Below, piece by piece: positions 1-4,692 of a stretch of 5,744 nt of DNA; within the stretch, counting starts at the first letter, position 1, and every line of letters starts with the position of its first letter. This DNA comes from Candidatus Pygmaiobacter gallistercoris (GTDB lineage: Bacteria > Bacillota > Clostridia > Oscillospirales > Ruminococcaceae). The stretch spans positions 1 to 5,744 of the forward strand of contig DXIA01000176.1 of assembly GCA_019113125.1 (NCBI GenBank). Direction: 5' to 3'. Position numbers and translations under genes: made by a program. The notes beneath the pieces are model-generated. The model had not been told where the DNA came from and did no database searches. It saw only the letters and a program-made list of their open reading frames with translations.

Positions 1-99
1 ATCTCGCCGCTCTGGCTGCTGCTCCCGGTGGCGCTGCTCGCGCTGCTGCTCTGGCTGATCCTGCGCCGCCGCGCGAAGGAGAAGGAGAAAAAGAATTGA
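1..99 (+). CDS. C-terminal end of a membrane protein (partial)
   Basis: The first 96 bases read as 32 codons in frame 1 and end at a TGA at 97-99; the start lies left of the window. The visible tail has one hydrophobic segment of about 17 residues (Leu/Ala/Val/Trp-rich, residues 4-20). A basic cytoplasmic end follows: three arginines, then alternating Lys and Glu, then KKN. By the positive-inside rule this looks like a C-terminal membrane anchor or the last helix of a transporter or surface protein with its end in the cytoplasm. Nothing identifies the family. It is convergent with the regulator gene on the other strand and is followed by two hairpins that probably end its transcript. The open frame is short, so the case rests on the TM-plus-basic-tail pattern and on the terminators right after the stop. 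Confidence 0.6.
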   Translation: MSPLWLLLPVALLALLLWLILRRRAKEKEKKN

Positions 100-111
100 T
101 CTAGGCAAGAC

Positions 112-143
112 AACAGGGCCCCGGCCACAGCCGGGGCCCTGTT
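112..143. terminator. perfect 14-bp hairpin without U tract
   Basis: Bases 112-125 and 130-143 are exact reverse complements around a CACA loop, and the stem is mostly G and C. It starts 12 bases after the stop of the plus-strand gene. There is no run of T after it on either strand, so by itself it is an incomplete intrinsic terminator. It may slow polymerase ahead of the second hairpin or protect the 3' end of the transcript. Confidence 0.55.
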
Positions 144-153
144 CTGCCCGAAT

Positions 154-186
154 AAAAAAAGAGAGCGCGCAGCGCTCTCTTTTTTT
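154..186. terminator. bidirectional intrinsic terminator
   Basis: Seven A, then GAGAGCGC (154-168), pair perfectly with GCGCTCTC, then seven T (172-186), around a 3-base loop. The G/C core of the stem is followed by a T tract on both strands: 180-186 for plus-strand transcripts and 160-154 for minus-strand transcripts. It therefore can end both the left-hand membrane protein gene and the iscS-iscU-regulator operon. The TAA stop of the regulator (187-185) lies inside the outer arm of the hairpin. Confidence 0.9.
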
Positions 187-589
187 ATCGTTTCATCAAA
201 TCCGCGAGGGTGAACCGGTCGAGGTAGTCGTTGACCGTCTTCTCAAGGCCGGTCCAGAGCGGCAGGGTGCGGCAGTCGGCCGCCCGGTCGCAGGCCGGCG
301 CGCCGCCGGCGAGGCAGGCGACCGGCGCGAGGCTGCCCTCGGTCAGCCGGAGGATCTCCCCGACCCGGTAGTCCTCGGGGGCGCGGGTCAGCCGGTAGCC
401 GCCCCCCTTGCCCTGCACCCCCGCGACGAGCTGTGCCCCGACCAGCAGCCGGAGGATCCGCTCGAGGTATTTCGGCGAGATGCCCTGCCGGGCCGCGAGC
501 TCCTTCATCGGCAGGTAGCCCTGCCCGCCCTGCTCGGCGAGGTCCACCAGCACCCGCAGCGCGTACCGCCCCCGCGTCGAGATCATCAT
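185..589 (-). CDS. Rrf2 family regulator, IscR-type, with three cysteines
   Basis: This 134-residue protein has the usual size of an Rrf2 regulator. Residues 1-60 form the winged helix, with the hallmark MISTRGRYALRVL start, the recognition-helix region ISPKYLERIL (37-46) and the wing GKGGGYRL (60-67). Cys92, Cys100 and Cys106 sit where IscR-like proteins bind a [2Fe-2S] cluster. The end, TLPLWTGL...YLDRFTLADL, resembles clostridial family members. The spacing is C-x7-C-x5-C rather than the C-x5-C-x5-C of E. coli IscR, and the position of its His ligand (third Cys plus 3) is Leu here. Two ATGs stand in tandem (589 and 586); a G-rich Shine-Dalgarno at 598-603 fits either. It is the last gene of the iscS-iscU operon, 49 bases after iscU, and may also have its own promoter. 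It probably represses the operon when clusters suffice; a cysteine-metabolism (CymR-like) role is a less likely alternative. Confidence 0.92.
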   Translation of the reverse strand: MMISTRGRYALRVLVDLAEQGGQGYLPMKELAARQGISPKYLERILRLLVGAQLVAGVQGKGGGYRLTRAPEDYRVGEILRLTEGSLAPVACLAGGAPACDRAADCRTLPLWTGLEKTVNDYLDRFTLADLMKR

Positions 590-612
590 CGCCGCATCCC
601 CCCTTTTGCCCC

Positions 613-642
613 ATCATACCACATCGGGACAGAGGGATTCAA
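613..642 (-). promoter_or_regulatory. candidate promoter for the Rrf2 regulator
   Basis: Reading the minus strand, TTGAAT (642-637) is followed after 18 bases by TATGAT (618-613), which is preceded by TGG, an extended -10 element. The -35 box includes the TGA stop codon of iscU. Transcription would start near 606, just ahead of the G-rich ribosome binding site of the regulator. The match is good for sigma-A, but one such match in a short gap can arise by chance. Confidence 0.45.
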
Positions 643-1070
643 CCGCCGCAGCCGCAGCAGCCGGCGCAGTCGCCGCAGCCGCCCCCCTCAACCGGGATGC
701 CCTGCCGCCGGTAGTAGTCCTCGATCGCCTTGCGGATCGCCTCCTCGGCGAGGACCGAGCAGTGGAGCTTGTGGGCCGGCAGCCCGCCGAGCGCCTCGGT
801 GACCGCCTTGTTGGTGAGGGCGAGCGCCTCACGGATCGGCTTGCCCCGGATCAGCTCGGTCGCCATCGAGCTCGAGGCGATCGCGCTGCCGCAGCCGAAG
901 GTCTCAAACTTCACGTCGGTGATGACCTCGTCCTCGACCTTGAGATAGATCTTCATGATGTCCCCGCAGACCGGGTTGCCCGCCTCGCCGACCCCGTCGG
1001 GGTTCTCAATCACCCCGACATTCCGGGGGTGGCGGAAGTGGTCCATGACCGTTTCGCTGTACAATGCCAT
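639..1070 (-). CDS. iscU: Fe-S cluster scaffold protein IscU/NifU-like with Cys-rich tail
   Basis: This 143-residue protein is the scaffold on which [2Fe-2S] and [4Fe-4S] clusters are built from sulfur delivered by IscS. The three conserved cluster cysteines are present: Cys35 in NPVCGD, Cys60 in FGCGSAIASSSM and Cys104 in KLHCSVLAEEAI. Asp37 next to the first Cys is also kept, as usual in IscU. The LPPVK motif by which E. coli IscU binds the chaperone HscA is LPAHK here (97-101), consistent with no hscBA genes nearby. It lacks the C-terminal Nfu domain of long NifU proteins. The last 12 or so residues carry five more cysteines (132, 135, 138, 139, 141) in a Gly-rich tail. The ATG start has a strong Shine-Dalgarno, AGGAGAGG, 8 bases upstream. 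The gene follows iscS by 24 bases and is clearly co-transcribed. Confidence 0.95.
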   Translation of the reverse strand: MALYSETVMDHFRHPRNVGVIENPDGVGEAGNPVCGDIMKIYLKVEDEVITDVKFETFGCGSAIASSSMATELIRGKPIREALALTNKAVTEALGGLPAHKLHCSVLAEEAIRKAIEDYYRRQGIPVEGGGCGDCAGCCGCGG

Positions 1071-1094
1071 CTCAGTTACCTCTCCTCTCGCAGA

Positions 1095-2285
1095 TCATTT
1101 CGCAAAGACATGGGTGCGCCTGCCGGTCTCGAGATCCCGCCAGAACGGGGACATCCCCCGCAGCTGGGTCACCGTCCCGGTGACCGCCCGGATGATCTCG
1201 TCCACCATTTCTTCATCCGCGTCCTCCCCGAGGGTGAGCCGCAGCGAGCCGTGGGCGACCTCGTGGGGCCGGCCGATCGCGAGCAGCACATGGCTGGGGT
1301 CGAGCGAGCCGCTGGTGCAGGCGGAACCCGAGGACGCGCAGATCCCCGCGTCGTCGAGCAGCAGCAGCATCGACTCCCCCTCGATCCCCTCAAAGCAGAA
1401 GTTGACGTTGCCGGGCAGCCGCCGCTGCCGGTCGCCGTTGAGCTGGCCGTAGGGGATCCGCTCGAGCCCCTCGATCAGCCGATCCCGCAGCGCGGTGAGC
1501 TTTTTTGCATTCTGCTCCATCCCGGCGCAGGCCGCATCGAGGGCGGCCGCCATCCCGGCGATGGCGGCGACGTTCTCGGTGCCGCCCCGCTTGCCCCGCT
1601 CCTGCGCGCCGCCGCAGATCAGCGGCCGCAGCGGGACCCCCCGCCGGGCGTAGAGCACCCCGATCCCCTTCGGCCCGTGGAACTTGTGGGCCGAGAGGGA
1701 GAGCAGGTCGATGTTCTGGGTCACCACGTTGATCGGCAGATGCCCCGCCGCCTGCACCGCGTCGGTGTGGAACAGCACCCCCCTCTCTCTGCAGACCGCC
1801 CCGATCGCGGCGATCGGCTGGATGGTGCCGATCTCGTTGTTCGCGTACATCACGCTGACCAGCGCGGTGTCCGGCCGGATCGCCGCCGCGACCTGCTCGG
1901 GGGTGACGATGCCGTTTTCATGGACGTCGAGCAGGGTGACCTCAAACCCCTCCCCCTCGAGCTGCTCGAGGGTGTGCAGCACCGCGTGGTGCTCAAACGC
2001 GGTCGAGATCAGGTGCCGCTTGCCCTGCCTTGCCCCGATCGCCGCCGCGCTGCGCAGCGCCTGGTTGTCCGCCTCGCTGCCGCCCGAGGTGAACCAGATC
2101 TCCCCCGGCGCGGCGCCGATGCAGCGGGCGATGGTCGCCCGGGCCGCCTCGATCCCCTCCTTCGCCCGCTGGCCCAGCGCGTAGAGGCTCGAGGGGTTGC
2201 CGTACTCCTCGGTGAGGTAGGGCAGCATCGCGTCGAGGGCGGTCTTGCTCAGCCGGGTGGTGGCGGCGTTGTCCGCGTAAATCAT
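1095..2285 (-). CDS. iscS: cysteine desulfurase IscS/NifS
   Basis: This 396-residue class V PLP aminotransferase-fold enzyme turns L-cysteine into alanine and holds the sulfur as a persulfide for IscU. It starts with the family signature IYADNAATT. Further motifs are GNPSSLYALG (29-38), FTSGGSEADN (65-74), the His of EHHAV (near 99), YANNEIGT (147-154) and HTDAVQ (173-178). The PLP lysine is Lys201 in SAHKFHGPKG, and GGAQERGKRGGTEN lies at 225-238. The sulfur-accepting loop SSGSACTSG places the catalytic Cys at 323. The frame is open 22 codons further upstream, but ATG 2285 is chosen because the family begins there and an AAGGGAG ribosome site lies 9 bases before it. It is the first gene of the operon, behind a clear promoter. 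Confidence 0.96.
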   Translation of the reverse strand: MIYADNAATTRLSKTALDAMLPYLTEEYGNPSSLYALGQRAKEGIEAARATIARCIGAAPGEIWFTSGGSEADNQALRSAAAIGARQGKRHLISTAFEHHAVLHTLEQLEGEGFEVTLLDVHENGIVTPEQVAAAIRPDTALVSVMYANNEIGTIQPIAAIGAVCRERGVLFHTDAVQAAGHLPINVVTQNIDLLSLSAHKFHGPKGIGVLYARRGVPLRPLICGGAQERGKRGGTENVAAIAGMAAALDAACAGMEQNAKKLTALRDRLIEGLERIPYGQLNGDRQRRLPGNVNFCFEGIEGESMLLLLDDAGICASSGSACTSGSLDPSHVLLAIGRPHEVAHGSLRLTLGEDADEEMVDEIIRAVTGTVTQLRGMSPFWRDLETGRRTHVFAK

Positions 2286-2294
2286 ATCCGAAAA

Positions 2295-2301
2295 CTCCCT
2301 T
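2295..2301 (-). promoter_or_regulatory. ribosome binding site setting the iscS start
   Basis: AAGGGAG on the minus strand lies 9 bases before ATG 2285. It supports this start over the longer open frame, whose first codons would lie in the untranslated leader and overlap the promoter's -10 region. Confidence 0.8.
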
Positions 2302-2341
2302 CCGGTGGATTTTAATTCATACCTTTTTAGTGGGTAATTAG

Positions 2342-2370
2342 AGGATACCACAAAATACCTACCTCGTCAA
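2342..2370 (-). promoter_or_regulatory. sigma-A-like promoter of the iscS-iscU-Rrf2 operon
   Basis: On the minus strand, TTGACG (2370-2365) and TATCCT (2347-2342) are 17 bases apart, with TGG just before the -10 as an extended element. The region 2286-2390 is AT-rich in a very GC-rich window, as expected of a promoter. Transcription would start near 2335, giving an untranslated leader of about 50 bases. It lies directly behind the terminator of the upstream MFS unit, so the operon is transcriptionally separate. Confidence 0.75.
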
Positions 2371-2375
2371 TAGGT
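2357..2375. promoter_or_regulatory. candidate operator dyad over the iscS -35 box
   Basis: On the minus strand ACCTA (2375-2371) and TAGGT (2361-2357) form an inverted repeat with a 9-base spacer that contains the whole -35 hexamer. Size and position fit a repressor site, and the Rrf2-type protein of the same operon is the natural candidate. The half-sites are short and do not clearly match the E. coli IscR consensus, so the call is tentative. Confidence 0.35.
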
Positions 2376-2383
2376 TTTTAGCC

Positions 2384-2414
2384 AAAAAAAGGACCGCACC
2401 GGATGGGTGCGGTC
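2384..2414 (-). terminator. intrinsic terminator of the MFS transporter unit
   Basis: GACCGCACC (2392-2400) and GGTGCGGTC (2406-2414) form a perfect 9-bp stem with a 5-base loop. On the minus strand it is followed by one C and then seven T (2390-2384). It ends the leftward transcript of the MlrC/barrel/MFS genes 14 bases before the -35 box of the iscS promoter. Confidence 0.9.
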
Positions 2415-2464
2415 TCTCTGCCGGGATGCTGCGCGGCCGGTCGCTCGGGGGGCGGCGGCGGGCG

Positions 2465-2590
2465 GCCGTCCGGGGAACTGCCGTCCGGCGCGCTGCCCCG
2501 GTCGCCTGCGGGGGGTCATCAGCTGCCGTTCGGCCTGTCGTTCCCGGGCTGCCTGCGGGGGTCAGCTGCCGTTCGGCTCGCTGCCCCGGG
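2465..2590. repeat. degenerate tandem repeat of about 43-45 bp at the MFS gene 3' end
   Basis: A 16-base block, TCAGCTGCCGTTCGGC, occurs exactly at 2519-2534 and at 2562-2577. Each is preceded by GCCTGCGGGGG (2504 and 2551). A third, diverged copy starts near 2478 (CTGCCGTCCGGCGCGCTGCCCCGG), closer in its second half to the copy at 2566-2590. A short fourth fragment, GCCGTCCGG, lies at 2465-2473. The rightmost copy encodes the last residues and stop codon of the MFS transporter; the others lie in its 3' untranslated region. The rest of 2415-2561 holds no gene that I can support. Confidence 0.7.
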
Positions 2591-3803
2591 CCACCGCGAA
2601 GGAGCCCAGCAGCAGCGCGCCGACGGCGAGACAGATCGCCATCCAGAAGGCGCCGCGGTAGCTGCCGCCGAGATCGTAGAACAACCCGACCGGCGAAAAG
2701 GAGAAGGCACCGATCAGGCTGTTGCCGGTCATCATCAGCGACCAGATGGCGGCGTAATCCCGCCCGCCCAGCGCCGCCCGGGTGAGCAGCGGGGCCTGCA
2801 CCGTGTACATGCTGCCCCCCAGCCCGACCAGCAGCGCACCGGGCAGCAGCAGGTCGGCCCCGCCGATGCTGCCGATCAGCATGCCGTAGCCCGCCAGTGC
2901 GCAGACCGCACCCAGCAGCAGGCCGGCGCGGGCGCCCAGCCGGTCATTCAGCAGCCCGAGCAGCGCACTGCTCACCACGCAGCCGATGCTGACCAGGGCG
3001 GCGGCGAGCGCCCCCTGTTCGATGCTGCGGCCCAGCTCCATCGTGGCGAAACTGGCCAGGTACTGCTGGACGCTGTACCCGACGCTGTACATCATGCAGG
3101 CGGCCCAGGCGGTCCAGAAGACCGGGCTGCGCAGCGCGGCGGCCCGGGTGAACCCCCTGACCGGGGCGGCGGGGCGGGCGGCGGGGCTCTCCCCGGCGCC
3201 GTAGGGCGCACAGCCGGCCGCGGCGGGGCTCTTGACGATGAGGAAGAGGCCGGGCACCGAGACGACCAGGCAGATCAGCGCCATCACGAGATAGGCCGCC
3301 CGCCAGCCGAGGCCGACGATCAGCCGGGCGGTGAGCCAGTTGAAGAACACCGCCGAGATCCCCTCGGCGGCGAGGATCAGCCCCAGCGCGAACCCGGCCG
3401 CCCGGGCGAACCAGAGGTCGACCAGCAGCGGCACCGCGACAAAGCCGGTGAAGGCCATCCCCGCCCCGATCACCGCCCCCGACAGGCTGAAGAGCCAGGG
3501 GGAGCGGTAGGTCGCCATCAGCGCGATGCCGGCGACCTCGGCGAGGGCGGCGGCCCCCATGATCCGGCCGATCGGGCCGCGGCGCAGCAGCTTTGCCGCG
3601 GGGGTGTAGAGGGCCGCCATCGCCGCCGCCTCGACGCTGACCAGCAGGGTGAACCGGCTGACCGGGCAGTGCAGCGCGGCGGTGACCGGCGCGACGAAGT
3701 TGCCGGTCAGGCAGAGCACCGCGCCGCCGAGCCCCAGCTTGAGCAGCAGGCAGGCGGCGAGGACGGCGAAGGCGTAGTGGGGGCGCCGGCGCGGGGCGGT
3801 CAA
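2562..3803 (-). CDS. MFS transporter, 12 TM (MCT/OFA-like)
   Basis: This 413-residue protein has the size and pattern of a 12-helix major facilitator in the inner membrane. A short basic N-terminus (PRRRPHYAFAV) leads into TM1. The first half ends with GWRAAYLVM, typical of monocarboxylate or oxalate/formate-type MFS proteins. A hydrophilic central loop with KSPAAAGCAPYGAG (near 224-237) and a Pro/Ala stretch separates it from the second six helices. No start codon is available at the usual place except TTG at 3803, whose TTGA overlaps the TGA stop of the upstream gene, implying translational coupling. No strong Shine-Dalgarno is visible. The frame stays open to 4319, but that part lies over the upstream gene. 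The substrate cannot be read from sequence; the neighbours suggest a small organic acid, peptide or their breakdown product. Terminator at 2384-2414. Confidence 0.88.
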   Translation of the reverse strand: MTAPRRRPHYAFAVLAACLLLKLGLGGAVLCLTGNFVAPVTAALHCPVSRFTLLVSVEAAAMAALYTPAAKLLRRGPIGRIMGAAALAEVAGIALMATYRSPWLFSLSGAVIGAGMAFTGFVAVPLLVDLWFARAAGFALGLILAAEGISAVFFNWLTARLIVGLGWRAAYLVMALICLVVSVPGLFLIVKSPAAAGCAPYGAGESPAARPAAPVRGFTRAAALRSPVFWTAWAACMMYSVGYSVQQYLASFATMELGRSIEQGALAAALVSIGCVVSSALLGLLNDRLGARAGLLLGAVCALAGYGMLIGSIGGADLLLPGALLVGLGGSMYTVQAPLLTRAALGGRDYAAIWSLMMTGNSLIGAFSFSPVGLFYDLGGSYRGAFWMAICLAVGALLLGSFAVARGSEPNGS

Positions 3804-4657
3804 CGGTCGACGATCCCGAGGATCGCCTCGCTGGCAAACGGGCTGCTGCGGGGGCGCACCTCGGGCAGCCGCCGCTCGATGGCGGCGCGGGCGTACTCGA
3901 CATCCTCCTCCGCCTCGGCGGGGTTGAAACAGCCGATGCAGACCATGTCCTGCGGCCGGATGGTGTTGTAGGCGAAGTTGAGGCCGACGAAGGGGGTGGT
4001 GCGTCCGGCGGCGCAGGGCTTGATGGTGATGACCGGCTTTTTGGCGTTGTGGATCGTCTTGATGACGCTCTCGATCTCGACCTGCATCAGAAAGCCCATA
4101 CAGTTGTAGATCTGGATGTAGGTCTCGACGTCGTACTCGTTGAGGTCGGCGTACTGGATGACCTCCGGCATGTGGGCGGACAGGCCCGGGATCATGCCGG
4201 CGTCCCGGATCATCGCGAGGTAGTCGGGCAACCGGTTGATGCTGCGGGTGTTCTTGCACAGCAGCTGCTCGACGCTGGAGTGGAGCGGCAGGCAGAAGGT
4301 GGCCCCCCGCTGGGCGCACTTCTTGATCTCGGCCTGCGCCTGCATCCGGGCGATGGGGTTGTCGTCGACGTTGAGCACCGGCTCATCCAGAATGATCATC
4401 TTTTTGCCGGTCTTCTGCTCGGCCAGATGCACCGCGTCGATCAGGTCCTCGTCGGTGCCGAAGAGGCCCAGACAGGCGTCGACCCCGTTGTTGAGAAAGC
4501 TTGTGAAGATCTCCGAGACGCTCTCGGGGCCGCTGTGGTGTTTCATGATCATCTCGTCCTGTGCCGGGCCGCGGTGGCTGAACCCCGAGATCCAGTTGCA
4601 GCCGGCGATCATCCGGGGCAGCGAGACGCCGCCCACCATGGTTCTGGGAAAATCCAC
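3800..4657 (-). CDS. aldo/keto-reductase-like TIM-barrel protein, function unknown
   Basis: This 285-residue protein has an AKR-like layout. It starts with VGGVSLPRMIAGCNW (8-22). GLSAHMPEVI (158-167) corresponds to the AKR 'GvSnH.pevi' strand and helix, followed by QIYN (182-185). VITIKPCAAGR (209-219) matches 'vi.mKPlaggR', and IRPQDMVCIGCFNPAEAEEDVEYA (233-256) matches the last nucleotide-site strand and helix of AKRs. The usual AKR catalytic Asp/Tyr/Lys/His set is not evident: no D-x4-Y follows the first strand. It may therefore be a non-redox relative, a lyase or an isomerase; I recognise no named family. It has nine cysteines but no ferredoxin-type motif. The start is GTG at 4657, backed by GAGGTGA 6 bases upstream. 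It lies 35 bases after the MlrC-like gene and overlaps the MFS gene by 4 bases, so the three are surely one unit. Confidence 0.85.
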   Translation of the reverse strand: MDFPRTMVGGVSLPRMIAGCNWISGFSHRGPAQDEMIMKHHSGPESVSEIFTSFLNNGVDACLGLFGTDEDLIDAVHLAEQKTGKKMIILDEPVLNVDDNPIARMQAQAEIKKCAQRGATFCLPLHSSVEQLLCKNTRSINRLPDYLAMIRDAGMIPGLSAHMPEVIQYADLNEYDVETYIQIYNCMGFLMQVEIESVIKTIHNAKKPVITIKPCAAGRTTPFVGLNFAYNTIRPQDMVCIGCFNPAEAEEDVEYARAAIERRLPEVRPRSSPFASEAILGIVDR

Positions 4658-4663
4658 GTTTGT

Positions 4664-4670
4664 TCACCTC
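4664..4670 (-). promoter_or_regulatory. ribosome binding site setting a GTG start
   Basis: GAGGTGA on the minus strand lies 6 bases before GTG 4657. It decides for this GTG over the ATG six codons further in, which has no comparable site. Confidence 0.75.
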
Positions 4671-4692
4671 GTTGTCAGAGTTTTCAGAATGG

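Noticed and set aside
612..632. CCC/GGG imperfect dyad around the second promoter
   Set aside because: Only about five matching pairs around a wide centre in GC-rich DNA, and it does not resemble the dyad at the iscS promoter.
606..2315. 569-codon open frame on the plus strand
   Set aside because: It lies antisense to iscU and iscS, whose catalytic motifs are intact. Its product is Arg/Pro/Asp-rich with no recognisable domain, as expected of a shadow frame in GC-rich DNA.
2312..2320. ATG-AAT-TAA mini-frame in the iscS leader as a leader peptide
   Set aside because: It has only two codons, a purine run too close to its ATG to act as a ribosome site, and no attenuator hairpin around it.
2286..2351. 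22-residue N-terminal extension of IscS
   Set aside because: It would begin ahead of the -10 box of the promoter. Family members start at MIYxDNAATT, and that ATG has a good ribosome site.
2403..3971. 522-codon open frame on the plus strand
   Set aside because: It is antisense to the MFS gene, low in complexity (Gly/Arg/Gln/Pro), and starts inside a terminator hairpin. It is a shadow frame.
3804..4319. Upstream extension of the MFS frame (172 codons)
   Set aside because: It overlaps the barrel gene in another frame and is Arg/Pro/His-rich with no membrane pattern. The MFS fold needs only the part from 3803.
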